Numbered from the stretch's first letter, positions 1-11,880 are shown. The stretch is 64,000 nucleotides of DNA from Nilaparvata lugens (GCF_014356525.2 NC_052507.1:43071295-43135294); one strand, 5' to 3'. Notes: generated from the letters alone by a model not told the origin. Program-made: numbers and translations.

Positions 1-265
1 CTTCTATTTAATCTTTCATATTTACGAATTTTCTTCTGAGGATCAAAAATTGTTTGGATCATTTTTATGCATTTCATGCAATTTGTCTCTTCATAAATGG
101 CATTGGACAAACCGGGAGTCATCCAGGGCTTCAACATTTTCATGTTATGTTTGTATTTAATATTTTTTTGTGATTCTACAATACGATTATTAAAGATTTG
201 ATAAAAAATAGCAAATGCTTTGTTAGCTTTGGGTTCTTCAAAGACAGGTTCCCAATTTTCATATT
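1..265 (-). pseudogene. LINE A ORF2, start of RT linker (partial)
   Basis: On the minus strand this reads YENWEPVFEEPKANK near the right end and LKPWMTPGLSNAIYEET near position 150-85. The second matches the 'KPWIS.GI..SI..RD' linker just before the RT palm in the LINE at 47-50 kb. The stretch joins in frame with 481-757 once the insertion 266-464 and one target-duplication copy are ignored. The window ends before the RT catalytic motifs. Confidence 0.7.
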
Positions 266-464
266 GAATGGAAAAGACTAAGAAATTGTCAAAAAAACAC
301 TGATTTATTGATAATTAGAAACTTATCAGAGATTGACAATGGTGTAATAACCGAAACCGGTCTTTCTAATTATCAATAAATCAGTGGTTTTTTGACAATT
401 TCTTAGTCATTTTCATTCAATATGAATAATTACCACAATATCAACTTCTCAACTACACAAAAAG
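266..464. mobile_element. 199-bp fold-back insertion with 16-bp target duplication
   Basis: TCCCAATTTTCATATT occurs at 250-265 and again at 465-480, flanking the insert exactly. Inside, the arm at 260-321 is the near-perfect reverse complement of 364-425 (CATATTGAATG pairs with CATTCAATATG, and so on), with a loop of about 42 nt containing GTAATAACCGAAACCGG. A tail of about 40 nt without a partner follows on the right. The long target duplication points to target-primed integration of a SINE-like or snap-back product rather than a cut-and-paste MITE. Confidence 0.8.
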
Positions 465-480
465 TCCCAATTTTCATATT

Positions 481-1230
481 TTAATAAGGTACTCAAACGC
501 TTGTGATCCAATTTTTCAAATTCAGACTGCTGAATCCCTCTCTTTTCAATAATTATAGGCAGAATACAAGCCACCGCCCGGTGATCCGTGATTAGGGTTT
601 CAATGACAGCAACTTTGTCAATGACAAAAAGATTTGATTGATACGATAAGTGGTCAACGCAGGTTGAAGATGACCCTACTACCCTCGTCTCTATATCTAT
701 TAACTGCTGCATACCGTTTCCATTAAGACAATTTAGAATACGAATCACTATAAACATATAAATATCCGAAACCTAACATTCAGGTTAACATCCCCTAGAC
801 AGTATAAATCTGAGCTCCTGGTGGTAGCCAAGAATCTATCAAAACCGGCAATAAATGTATGCCGATCACCTAGGTGAAATCTGTACAAACCTAATACATT
901 AAATGAATAATTCTTGTATTTACAAAAAAGTAACAGTGAGTCACATTCAGCAATGCAACAATCCTTTTTAGTGGCAGTAATAAAAGAATGAACAAAGATC
1001 ACACACCGCCCGCCCTCGTCACAGAACCAGCGGCAGCAAAGCTTTCATAACCAACAATATTATATAAATTCAATCCATTCATATCCTGCAATCATGCTTC
1101 ACTTAAAATTATTATATCTGGCTTGGTTATCAAATTATTGATGTATGAAAGGAAGTTATCAAAAATAGTATTTAGGCTTCGGATGTTTTGATGGAAGAAC
1201 AAAATACCAGAATCCGAATCAAAAAACTCA
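481..1230 (-). pseudogene. LINE A ORF2 endonuclease domain, broken
   Basis: Minus-strand reading gives successive pieces of an exonuclease-endonuclease-phosphatase fold. HQNIRSLN with a following D..F..Y segment lies near 1200-1100, a KPDIIILSE-like strand near 1120, GDVNLN near 790 (the usual GDMN/GDFN), and a C-terminal piece with CVDHL and ITDHRAV between about 690 and 570. The domain nicks the target DNA in target-primed reverse transcription. The pieces fall in different frames with stops between them, so the enzyme is dead. It reads on into the RT linker at the LLKYENW codons, where the fold-back insertion 266-464 interrupts it. Confidence 0.75.
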
Positions 1231-1290
1231 TTCACTTCATCGCAATTGATCTTAAAAGAGTCGTTTCAGAATTATTCATCCGCTAACTTT

Positions 1291-1880
1291 TGTAGTTTAA
1301 ATTACTAGCATCAATCAACAATTGCACTCTCTTCCATAAATTTGATATGAATGGGGGAAAAATAAATGAATATTTAAAGCAAATGGAAATCAATTTGGCA
1401 AAAGCAGCTCTACCAGAACCCAATATGAATAGAAGAAAACAGTTTGGACTAACATGATTGATAATAAACAACGATAGACCGCTACGAAACTCCGTTATCA
1501 ATTCGACTGGGACAGCCATCACAATAATAACGGAGCTTGATAAAACTCTGAACTGAGTGATAAAATTTGCGTCGCCATTACTATGCTTTCCAATGCTGAA
1601 AATATTATCATTACATAACAATTGAGATAAACCAACTAGAGCACATCGATTGATCCAATGTGCACAATTGGATTCATTCTACGATACACTATTATCAGAT
1701 AATAAGTAATATAAAACGTTTGACCGACTAGAGAAATCAATTTTATATAGGAGAGAAAACAAACAATAAAAAATTAAACATTCATTATTTTTACCCGAAT
1801 AGCGGAAGCAAAATTTTTGCAATAAAAATAAGTCATTGATATTTTCCTTTAGTATTGAAACATTGAGAAAAAACAATTTA
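1291..1880. other. Unassigned stretch between LINE A ORF1 and ORF2
   Basis: It holds two minus-strand open frames (1283-1621 and 1679-1897) with no domain I recognise. They are hydrophobic and AT-driven, with no conserved LINE motifs. This may be a degenerate ORF2 start or a separate old insertion. Confidence 0.3.
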
Positions 1881-2806
1881 CAGTCCATCGAGATCACTCA
1901 ACGACGAGATTTTCACAATCGGTTTACCCTGCTCCTTCCTCATTAGTATTTTCCCGTTCTGCACCCATAGATAAGCGTAGTCATATTTCTCTTAGCCTCC
2001 CTAGCAGCTGCAAAAACTCTTCTCCGCGCCGGACTTGGACTCTCATTGATGTAGACTACTGCCTGCTGCTGGAATCCCAGGTCCTACGTCGATAGATTAC
2101 GCTTAACCTTTCTCCTCGCCACCACTGAGAACTTGTCCTCTCTCCTGACAAATTTCACGATAATACCAGCAGGCCGATTGTCCCCATTAGGTTTTCCCAG
2201 TCGATGGCATACTTCAATTTTTTCTCTTGTTATATTAACATCAAGAGCATTACACACTCTCTGTACAGTTTCATACACATCCTCGTTTTTTGTCTCTGGT
2301 ACTCCATAGATTTCAAGTGTATTGGAGCGTGTGTACTGTTCAGAATCTTCGAGCCGTGTCTCCAAGTCACAAACTTTCCTCTTGAGGCTTGTATTTTCCT
2401 TTTTCAAGTCCTCAAATAATCTTAAGCACTTGTTTATTTTCAAAGTTTGATTAGTAATTGTATTAGTCTGGTCGTCAATCTTACTGTTTGCAAACTCGAA
2501 AGAAGCATTAAATTCACTCTCCATTCCCTTTCTATCCTCTCTGGCCTCCTCTATCATAAATATCACCTGTGATATGCTGGCATTGCCATCCTCAGTAGAA
2601 GACACCGCACTCATACTCTGCCTCCTCAACTTGGAACAAGGTGGACATTTCCAAATCTGACCCTCGTTGACAATACAGTCCACGTCTGCCTTGGTCATGT
2701 TAACACATTGAGGATGACTTAGTTTTTTACAATCACTACATGCAAGTTTGTTTCTAGTCGCCGGAAATGCAACCTGGCATATTGTGCATGCAGATTTATC
2801 AGCCAT
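1881..2806 (-). pseudogene. LINE A ORF1: PHD finger, coiled coil and RRM-like nucleic-acid-binding protein (broken)
   Basis: The start is the ATG at 2806 (protein begins MADKSACTIC); the longer open frame upstream has no ATG. Residues about 6-58 form a C4HC3 PHD-type zinc finger (CTIC, CSDC, HPQC, CPPC). Residues about 80-175 are a charged heptad-like coiled coil. After that comes an RRM-like part (SNTLEIYGVPE, then VCHRLGKP and IIVKFVRREDKF), the usual ORF1p layout of CR1/Jockey-type LINEs, where the protein coats the element RNA. The frame closes near 2084, but the expected C-terminus (YINESPSPARRR-like, ending near KISSLSDL) is visible in another frame to about 1881, so a frameshift sits near 2085. 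ORF1 of related elements is about 300-400 residues. Confidence 0.8.
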
Positions 2807-3222
2807 ATCAAACAATGTTATGAAAGAACACGGTTTAATAGATAACAATTTAAAATATTATATGCGCCGAGAAAGCGAAAAACTATGGAAAAGAAATTTG
2901 GGATTAGTTAAACGGAATTCAGGGTAAATATTATGACAATAGAAAGTAGTTGAAAGGAAAATTGCGTCAAGAGGGCTATCGTGACGTCTTTATACGGATA
3001 TTGAAATGGAAAGCCCCTGAAACTGGAAGAGGAATACGACAGATAAAAGAAAGAAGGAAAGTGGATGCAAAGAATAGAAAAATTACGTGAATTATTGCGA
3101 AATAGAAAGTAAATAATAGAAAATAGCTTGAATAACTTTACGTGTAGAAGCTATCTCTTGTCGACCTGTAGAGTAGCGCAGCAACAGATAACAGAGCACT
3201 TGAAAAACAACGTCCTATCGCT

Positions 3223-3497
3223 TCAGAATCCAGAACTCAACTGATTATGTGAAACTAGAGTTGGTACTGGGTGACTTGAGCCAAAACTATTATTCAGATT
3301 CTCTGCATACCTTCTACCTACTTGTAAAAAATAGTTATTCAATATTATAGCGTCGATGTCAGGAGCTTTTTTATTTCGTTTTATCTCCTCTATACAGAGC
3401 CACGTCTTTTTGTTGTTCCCTTTAAAAGTTGACATTTTATTTTATAGGAGTCCAGTTTAGCTTTCTTAATTAGTGTGTTCACTGAATTTCTATAGTT
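3223..3497 (-). pseudogene. LINE RT-linker fragment (LINE B)
   Basis: Minus-strand reading gives YRNSVNTLIKKAKLDSYK near 3490-3440, then a segment with NNKKTWLCIEEIK and a run ending SLNNSF-like (ENLNNSF). These match the segment between endonuclease and RT in the LINE at 47-50 kb (YRNGLNKII, MKLWKCINEVIG, SLNNYS). There is no RT core. The fragment stops abruptly at 3498, where a 48-bp repeat begins. It is probably an older element into which other insertions fell. Confidence 0.6.
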
Positions 3498-3545
3498 TGT
3501 GCCGAGCACTATTTTTTAATTCAGGCCTTTTCCCAAGTTATAATA
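3498..3545 (+). repeat. 48-bp direct repeat, copy 1
   Basis: It starts TGTGCCGAGCAC and matches 4979-5026 with one mismatch. The match ends abruptly at 3545. LTR-like start (TGTG), but no further homology to copy 2. Confidence 0.7.
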
Positions 3546-4978
3546 AAAAGAGTTATGATGAAGATATTTTCCATATTTGTTAGAAGGATTCATTATGGGT
3601 GCGTGAAGGGTTTATTGATCAAAGATTTTGTTACGTGACAATATAATGTATATAGAAGGAATTCCGGAATATAAATAACTTGCGCAACTTAGTTAGTCAT
3701 TAAATTACATTATTAACTTCTTAATATTGAATATCTTTAGGTAGGTGAATTAGGTCTAATTTTATTTCATTGATCAGCTGCATACTCGCGGTAAATGAAA
3801 TGAATGTACAGTTTTCTCACGGTAGTAGATAATTGATTGTTTGGCAAATCGAGTGATTATCAAATTTTGAAGTTATCAACAGTCATAATATCCTATGTGA
3901 CAATGTATGTACGTGATGTCTCTAATAATAATAATAAGAAGTTATTCAGCATAAGACGATTTATCATAATATTCTATACTATACCTATTTTCAATAGCTT
4001 AATACTCATCCATTCATAGTTAAGAATACATTCACATAGTTAGGAGTTACTACATGTAGATGAAATATATTCTCATTCATAAAATAATAAGAATAATGTG
4101 TAAGGCCTCATATTGTATATTCTATTCGCTTTATGTTTCATATTATTCTGTTGATATCCCTATTCTTTATTAGTTCACCTTCCATGATTAATAAAATTAT
4201 AAACTTATCATAGGTTTATTCAGTTTAACTTATTCCGTTCTTGGTTCACTGTAGAGTGTCACTGTAGAGCTTATTCAGTGGTAAAGATTTCCTGCTGGAG
4301 TACAATAATGGATAGAAAATTTACATAGCTACGGAATGTACATCATGCGTGTGTCATTGCTCTCCTCTGGCTCTCTAGTATTGCAGTTTCAACCATTGTT
4401 ACCTTTGAATTGTAGTCTATGTAGAATAGTATCGCCTTCTGAATTGCTTTACATTCTAAAGATATGATGCACTCTCAACTCTATAATAATGATAGTTAGA
4501 TTTCGATACATTCAGCAGAGTGAAAAAGCTTCATCCTTTACTATTATAATTAACGTACTTCATCTTTTACAACAGCAGAGTAACATAGAACCAATTGAAA
4601 CACTGATGCCTTTTAAACGTTTTTCCTTTGTTTGATTTTGCCAAGAAAATAATCAGAGATTCAATAAAGTGACTGAAGTATTCAAGATTATTATACTCGG
4701 TCCGTCTTTAGTACCTACTTAATAAGTGGACACGCCCATATTGTTTTGTCCTGACTCTTGCCACAGTTTTAAAGACTCTTCCCACAAATCTCAATTAGTT
4801 ATACATTTTGCTGAATTTCGGAATGATTAATGAGATTTCTTTTGAAGAGGGCCCGCTTCAAATTGCATCCTGGTATCAATCCAGAAATTCGACTCTCCAA
4901 AATTATACAGAATGCCTCTATGGTAACATATCCTGATAAGATTTCTTTTTGCGTATTTCACACCGTAAGGAGGGGGAG
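3546..4978. other. No gene seen; AT-rich DNA between the 48-bp repeats
   Basis: Only short open frames occur. A TATA-like TATAAATAA at 3670-3678 is followed by TTAGTTAGTCA, an arrangement like an LTR promoter, but nothing else supports a gene. No protease, RT or gag motif is visible in any frame. Confidence 0.4.
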
Positions 4979-5026
4979 TGTGCCGAGCACTATTTTTTAA
5001 TTCAGGCCTTTTCTCAAGTTATAATA
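4979..5026 (+). repeat. 48-bp direct repeat, copy 2, preceded by a polypurine tract
   Basis: Same 48 bp as 3498-3545. Directly before it lies AAGGAGGGGGAG (4967-4978), which looks like the polypurine tract that precedes a 3' LTR. The sequence after 5026 is AT-rich and unlike the sequence after copy 1, so a full LTR pair is not shown. Confidence 0.55.
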
Positions 5027-6794
5027 GTAAATTTAATACGCAATAGACTAGAGCCATTATTGTAAGTGAGTTAGCGAGGTAAATATTATTTCCTCTCTCT
5101 ATTATGAACGGCCATGACTTTGAGTTTCCCAGGATAGATATTTAAAAATTGTGGCTCCGAGTCGTCGAGGAATGTAGATTATGGAATTATCTCTAAAACT
5201 TAGCCTTCCTGTCGCGACATAGAGTGTGATAAGTTGGAAAACAGCAAGTATTACAACTATAACAAACTAATGATTTTGCAGTTACTATTTTGTCCTAAGG
5301 CTCTAGAAGTCACGCGACGATTGGTCAAATTGGTTCCCCACCTTTTATATCGCCCAAATAGGAGAACAGACTTTGAATCGTTAGAGGAGTGAGGCCTCAA
5401 ACCAGACCTGGCATTGTTCGAAAAGCATCAGTTCGCGAGTAACCGTTTGGGAGCAAATATGTATACGTAAAGTTTATTAAATATACTATGATTTAATTTC
5501 AAGTAGTTAAATGTAGTGGCACAAAGGTCCTTCTTCGTCACCGTGATTAATGGATTGGATTGCTTGAGTATTGCCATGCCTTGATTTAATTGTACTTCGC
5601 GATGTGTGGATAGATAGTTCGCCTAATAACCGCTAAGGTACATAAAATGTTAAAATATAATGTAGGAATCCGAGTTTTGTTATCCAACCTTCTGTTGATA
5701 AAAGTACTGTTGTTATTCTAATGTGTAGTCCCAGTTGACTTTGAGACATTTTATAATTTTATATTTTACAGACTCTCTTTTCTTATGGCATCAAGGCTTT
5801 CGAAAGATTTAGTAAATTTTTATGATAGAAATCTTAATAGATGAAGAAGAAAGTTTTTTTTCTCCATGAAATTAATATTAATGAATGTTACCATACATGA
5901 GTTAATTCCTGATATTGAGCCTGATACATGAATGTTCAAATTATTTTCTATGTGTCTGTTAATTTTATTTAATTATAGGTAGGAACTATCTACAAGATGA
6001 ATCTTATAGGGCAAACATTATTTTTACCTTAAAGTGAAATTTTCATTTTTTTCTCTTTTATTGGGTTATAAGTTTCTTGTTTTGTTTTGTGATAAATTCA
6101 TAATTCTAGTTGATACACGTTTTTGGACTAGAATTTTTAAATCAAATCATAAACTCTGGACTGTTCATTTTAAATTAAGGTTCTGAGCAGTCTTGGGCGA
6201 ATGCCCGTTGTTTACACTTGTATTGCGTCCTATAGTTCATAAATAAATAAAATAAATATGTACTAGCGTACAAGTTTCCAACAATACTAGTCGAGCCACT
6301 ATATGAAAAATTATATTTGATTTCGCAAACCAAACGAAAAATATCATAATACGTTAGCATCATTTCAATCTGAATTATTCCTTTCCTAAGAGTATTATAT
6401 CAATTTATATAAAAGTTAACATCATAATTAATGAAGTATTCTTAAGTATTAATTTTCTAAAAGCATTATATTAATTTATTACGGGTGTTTTCATAAATGT
6501 TGCATTGTATATTAATGACACTCTGGCAAGTAAATTCGTTTCAATTCAATCTGTTAAATTTTGAGAATGAAATCAGAACGTCAAGATAAAATCTAAATTA
6601 AATAACAGGATAAACTCCTATTTTAGCGAGTTATGAATACTGGGAGGATTTCGAAATTAGTGCCGTAAAAAAATTCATTCACAGCGGTTCATGTTTCACC
6701 CCTCCCTTATTGTAGTTTTCCTGACTCTAACCCGTTCGCCTGCATGGATTGAAATAGTATAGACTCAGATTCATTTTCTAAATGTGCCGGCCTA
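5027..6794. other. No gene seen; AT-rich intergenic DNA
   Basis: Short open frames only, none with a recognisable domain. A slightly GC-richer patch at about 5290-5450 could be part of an LTR following the polypurine tract at 4967, but it has no partner in the window. Confidence 0.4.
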
Positions 6795-7684
6795 CTTAAG
6801 ATTTTAAAAATTTTCTTCAAAATTATTTTTATTTTATCACCCTCATAAAGATTAGGCACAAGTTTTTGTATCTAGCTTTCAGTGTTGCATTAAGTGGTTG
6901 AATTTTCAGTTTGTCTCTTATAGATTTAATCAGCCCTGAAGCTATCCATTTTTTAACGATCTATTTTCATATGTCATTGTGATCAGAGTCTATGTGATCC
7001 ATTAGTATATTGTAGAGATTATTTATTTTGTCATCCAAATCAAAATCAGCCTCATTAAAGCAGTTCCATTTTTCCAACTTTCCTGTCTCAACTTGTCAGT
7101 AAGGTTCTTATAGTTTATTCGTTTTATAATATTTTTCTTTATATCAATATAGACTCGAAATTTCCTTTGTATAGTGTATTAAAGAAGTGGTCAGTAATAT
7201 TATAGTAGTCTTTTGAACAGAGCTCATTATGTTTTCATATTTAAAATTAACCTTTTTCATGAAAAAATGTGGTCTATGCATGTACCTGTATTGTGTGATA
7301 CTCTAGTAGAATATTGATAAAAGATCTCAGGCCATACATTTGCATAAGACCGCTATATTAATTTGCCAAACTACTGTTACGTAAGATACGTATAATGTTA
7401 ATCTCCTATTAAAACCGCATTCTCATTCTTATCAATATTTCTCAGGATAATATCTAACTCGTTAAAGAAAACTTCAATATTAGCAGACTGACCCGAAGAA
7501 CTACTCCTTTCCGGCAAACAGTAATCACACTTCCAGGCAGCTCTGGCTTGTTGATTCCTCTTTTTGAATTTCTAGATGTTTTCCAGTCTTGTGCATATGG
7601 ATGAAAAGCCCATTTACACTCGCTACACTCAATTGATAGTTCGTTCTCAGTAAAAGGAATATTACATTTAAAACACTGTGCCAT
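6795..7684 (-). mobile_element. Degenerate LINE C with collapsed ORF1
   Basis: ATG at 7684 opens a PHD-type finger: MAQCFKCNIPF, then CSEC and a WAFH box, as in LINE ORF1. The frame is lost near 7540. Endonuclease remains follow at lower coordinates: NELDIILRNI with LIGDINI near 7460-7400, and TGTCIDHIF near 7290-7260, the site of CIDH in other LINE copies here. The RT linker WIASGLIKSIRDKLK is readable near 6945-6900. Most of ORF1 and the front of the endonuclease are deleted, so ORF1 and ORF2 remains are almost fused. There is no RT core. Confidence 0.7.
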
Positions 7685-8763
7685 GACGGAATTTAGTTGA
7701 AAAGTTAGCGTAAATTTAGTAGGAATGTTTGCACTTGAACTAACGCGCGCAGCGGCAAGATCAACTAGACGGATACGATCAACACAACCTTTCTCATCGA
7801 GTGCTGTACTGATAGGATCTGAAAAATGATTGATTCAAATTGAGTTTCTAGTTATTTGACAAGGAGCAGCTAATATTGAATTGAACGCAGATAGAACCCT
7901 CAGAACAATTGATTTGTGGTGATTGACGATGGAAATGATTGGATAAACTGGATTCAAATGATTGGTTGGTTTTATTATTATCATCATCTTATTCTTACAA
8001 GATAACCAAGTGAATATCGGGTCACAAGAGTAATCCACCAGGAATTTCAATTCCAGTCTTAATTTTTCCCCAACAATAACCTGTGAGGTTCAGGAACATT
8101 TATTCAACAATCGTTATAATTAACACAATTTTTAGGGTTGTCAATTCAATTCGAGAAAAGCACTATGCCTCCAGGAATCTTCATAGCTCATTCAAATCTA
8201 TCATAATCATCTTAAAAGATGTGCTCAAATTATTTGATTGATTTATTTATTTCTAATCGTTGTTCAAAAACTACGGGATCATGATAGTATTTTTTAACAG
8301 AAATGAAATACTTATAGGCTGTTGGATATAACCATGGAGCTATGAAGTTATAAAAATTATAAGTTAACTATTTCTCACACTTCTGCTAATAGCCTGACTT
8401 AATTCACTATACTCTTTTGACCCTGCTCAAACTGATCTTAGTCAGAGCTAAATTGCTAGAAATTTGAAAGAGATAATTCCGGAACATTCCAGGGGGGAGG
8501 GGAAGCACGAGTTTTGAAGCACACATGTGCGTAGGCACATGGAAGTGTGCGTGCGGACGCGCGTAGAAGCACTCTGGAGAAACCGCTTAGTCGAATAAAT
8601 TGCGTAACGTACCAGCCTACTGTGATTGTTCTTGATCAGATTATTGTGTTCAAAAAGAACAACATTCCACCGTGATCACTTCGGTGATTGTGTAATCTTG
8701 AATAAAAATCGTATATTTTTGTAAATCAGCTAATCATTGGTGCAGTTTCAATCTTCTCCATTA
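7685..8763. other. No gene seen
   Basis: AT-rich sequence with short non-conserved open frames. A GC-richer patch at 8500-8580 has alternating GTGCG/GCGCG steps. No repeat structure or coding motif was recognised. Confidence 0.4.
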
Positions 8764-8919
8764 GGCCTCTTTCACACGATAGGAGACGTGCAACTTGAAC
8801 ACTGAACAGTGTTCACGTTTTTTTGTCGAAGTACATTGAGTCAAATCGTGTCTTTCACATGGTGACTCCTATCCAGGAACCTCGTTTTGTCACGTCTTTT
8901 CCCCTCGAGGCAAGCAGAG

Positions 8920-9140
8920 GCAAGATCTAACAACTACGCCGACGTTTGCTCAAAGTATGACTCATCACTTTTTCTCAAAGTTCAACTTCCTTTAAAATAT
9001 AGATGGAAGATTTCTGATCTCGGATTTGGATTCAGTGACCCCAAATTCTTTAAAGCGTAAGTCCCGTTTTCGAAAATATCCGAAAACAAGGAAGTTATGG
9101 CTGTTTTTAATAAAGCTTTCTATTATCATATAATTATACA
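8920..9140 (+). repeat. Left arm of the 220-bp inverted repeat
   Basis: It contains GACGTTTGCTCAAAGTATG and GATTTGGATTCAG, both found reversed in 10313-10537. The arms are about 90% alike by eye. Confidence 0.85.
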
Positions 9141-9874
9141 GTAAGAACGAACAGGTACTGTACTATACAGTACGTAAGTACTGTAGCTATTATAATACAA
9201 CTTACACTGTATTCGTGTAGGGAATTTGGTAGGATATTTATCTTGATTTCTGAAAATACCCCAAAATAAGGGAGTAAGATAACTTTGAAAAACCAGAGTT
9301 TTCCTGCTGATTGAAGAAACATTAAAAATTAGTCTAAGGCATATTATGTCTCAGACTAAAAACGTGTAACAAATATCAGATCACTATTCAAGCTATCAAG
9401 CTTTTCATAAATTTATTTGTCTCCTCATGGCAGAAGGTTTGCGCCCAACGTTTTCACTTAAACATTTCTGTGATTAAATTGTGATAGAGCACATTATCGT
9501 ATTGATCTTCTAAATCCAGTTACATGTACATCGATTTTCGTAAAATTGATTTTTTACCGTTCCTATGAATTCTAAGAATTCCATGAATTCTTTATACAGG
9601 TTCAGCACAACTTCTTAAATAACATTATGTTTGCTTCAACAGAATTCATAAGGACGACGAAGCATCGAACAACAAAAAAAAAACGCTTTCTGAGTAACTG
9701 GCTTTAACAAAGCATGGCTTCACGAAATACAGTACGATAATTTAGGATAGTTAATACAATGGTTATGCTTTTCGCATTATGGCAGCACTGTGCTTGCTCA
9801 CTCACTTCTCCAGTTGACACTTGTTGACTTGTCAGTTGTTTACTTGACTTGACTTTGACACCTGTCATTACGCA

Positions 9875-10006
9875 ATGTCTGAGTTTGATGTGGAGCTGTT
9901 GATTACTGCAGTTTGCAACCGACCTGCTCTTTGCGATAAAAGTCTTGACATCTACAAGGACCGGAATGAAGTCGCCAAAAGTTGGATGGAAGTTAAAAAG
10001 AAATAG
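9875..10006 (+). pseudogene. Truncated MADF-domain protein of the Harbinger-like element
   Basis: ATG at 9875 to TAG at 10004-10006 gives 43 residues. The text runs MSEFDVELLITAVCNRPALC, then a DKSLDIYKDRNEVAKSW segment. This is the first half of a MADF (Myb/SANT-like) DNA-binding domain, whose family pattern is L(I)..V...P.LWD....YK(D)R.....W. The expected Trp of LWD is Cys here. Full MADF domains are about 80-90 residues and sit in proteins of 200-300, so the ORF is cut short by a stop after KKK. In Harbinger-type elements a MADF/Myb protein helps the transposase bind DNA; here it is only a relic. Confidence 0.7.
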
Positions 10007-10312
10007 TCAATAATTGCTGCGAATTTAAAGTGATATTCAACAATTTGAACCTGATAAATTGGATTGTTGAATGACAACTGAAATTTAGTGAATTTTACTG
10101 TACAACATTCCTTTTCCTCCTATTTTATTGGGTGATGAGTGGAGATGATTCATGATTTCATATTTGGATTCATCTTTCCATAGTTCAATATTTTTCTGGA
10201 AAACTAGAACTTTTAAAAATTAAAAATGTTTATGTTTGAACTTCTCAGGTATTCAAAAACTTCTTGAAACCTTTGCCTGTCCCTTTGTGAGGCAGGAGTA
10301 TTATTATCTTAG

Positions 10313-10537
10313 TACGTACTATATAATCATATGATAATGGAAAGCTATATTAAAAACAGCTCCCTTGTTTTCAGGTATTTTTGAAAATGGGACATATGCT
10401 TTAAAGAATTTTGGGTCGCTGAATCCAAATCCGAAATCAGAAATCTTCTATCTATATTTTTAAGGAAGTTAGACTTTGAGAAAAAGTGATGAGTCATACT
10501 TTGAGCAAACGTCGGCGTAGTTGTTAGATATGCCGGC
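10313..10537 (-). repeat. Right arm of the 220-bp inverted repeat
   Basis: Reverse complement of 8920-9140, from CATATGATAATGGAAAGC inward to CGTCGGCGTAGTTGTTAGAT at the outer side. Confidence 0.85.
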
Positions 10538-10646
10538 TTATTCGTAAGATCAACATGTGAAAGTACAGGAGAGCTGCAAAATATGAAATATGATCTTCCA
10601 TAATATGATCTTCCAGGAGCGAGGTCTCTGCCGTGTGGAACTGGCC

Positions 10647-11880
10647 TAATAGTTACGAAGTGAGAATAGGTAAGTAGGGGTGCACTTCTCAAGCCGCAAG
10701 GACGCACCCTACCTCAACTGAATTGAAAAAAATCAGCTTGAATCCATCCCCTTCCAAAAATATCTTGCGTCATGTTATTTCAAATACTACTTACTTTTCG
10801 GGCCCCTCTGAGATTAGAGATTTTGACCAAATTCCAAGGACTCAGTCCAAGTCTGGACTGGATTTAAAATGATCCAAGTAGGCTACATAAAATGTTCAGA
10901 TTAACTGTATCCACTGTGAGAGTTATAATTACACTGCTTCATGTAACGTAGTCCCTCTTCTTTTTGCTTGAAAGCCTAAGCTGAGCATACACCTTACTTC
11001 TAATAGTTGGAGGTTTCATCAGATTCATTGTTAAGGTCTAATAATCCAGTATAGGATATTCATTTTCGAATAATTACTTGTCTTCAAAAAAAGAACATGT
11101 AGATTATACTCTTCGAAGATGAATAAATATATAGGCTAGGTGATGGAAAATGATCACTCACGTTATGCCGAATTAAATAAGAAGGCCACTCCAGCATCAG
11201 TCGTGAAGCTGATGCTACATAGGGGAAAGTATGGAAAAATCTACAAGAATTCCAGTTGAAGAAAGTTAGAATGAGAATATTCGGAAAGGAAGCCAAAGCG
11301 GATAACTAGATGAATAGAAGAATAGAAGATGCTGAATCAAGGAAGAATTTACACAGCAGGAAAGGCAGAAATATAACAGGCTGGGTGGCGATGTCTATAT
11401 TATTCTTGCCAGAAGGAAGGAATAAAAGTCGAATAGGACGGACGTTGAAGTGAGGATGTCTTTTCGAATGATGGAATGAAGGAGTTCAGGTTAGAAGATT
11501 CATGGCGGATACCTCATTCAACATTCTCTGAATGATAGATTCTATAGATAAAGCATGAAAATAGTATAGCATAGTTTTTTGTCGTCCGTTATCGTTATAC
11601 TTGAGCATATTGAGGAAATTAACAGTATATGATAGGGAGGGAGACTTTACAGGTGGAGGTATGATTTGTAATCCCCCTTTTATTTCAATTTTATCACAAA
11701 ACAAGCATGCAAGAATATAAATGAGCGTACCGGATGGATACAAATAACACTAGATTGTAAGTGATGCCGTCTAGCAGTGGAGATATTGTACACTCATCTG
11801 ACGCCAGAATGACAAGCTGTAATAACGATTTAACGAAAAGCGATGCCTCGTCGATCGCCCGCCCACACCACCCTCCTTTT
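10647..11880. other. No gene seen
   Basis: Mixed AT-rich sequence. Short open frames on both strands lack recognisable domains. Confidence 0.35.

Larger units (their letters stand above)
1..2806 (-). mobile_element. Degenerate non-LTR retrotransposon (LINE A), running off the left edge
   Basis: Read on the minus strand, this block gives a PHD-finger ORF1 (2806 to about 1880), a stretch I cannot assign (about 1880-1290), an apurinic-type endonuclease (about 1215-480) and the start of the RT linker (about 480-1). The order ORF1, endonuclease, RT is that of CR1/Jockey/L2-type LINEs. All parts carry frameshifts or stops, so it is dead. The RT core and 3' end lie outside the window. A 199-bp fold-back sequence splits ORF2 at 266-464. 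The exact clade cannot be assigned by eye. Confidence 0.8.
8764..10646. mobile_element. Non-autonomous PIF/Harbinger-like element with long inverted arms
   Basis: The left end reads GGCCTCTTTCACACG and the right end, reversed, GGCCAGTTCCACACG; both are preceded by TA (8762-8763, 10647-10648). Inside the ends, 8920-9140 is the reverse complement of 10313-10537 with scattered mismatches and small indels. The interior carries a short MADF-type ORF, a partner gene commonly found in Harbinger-type elements. No DDE transposase is left. The GGCC...TTTCACAC terminus and the MADF gene argue for PIF/Harbinger. The TA rather than a clear 3-bp TWA duplication leaves the superfamily open. Confidence 0.7.
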
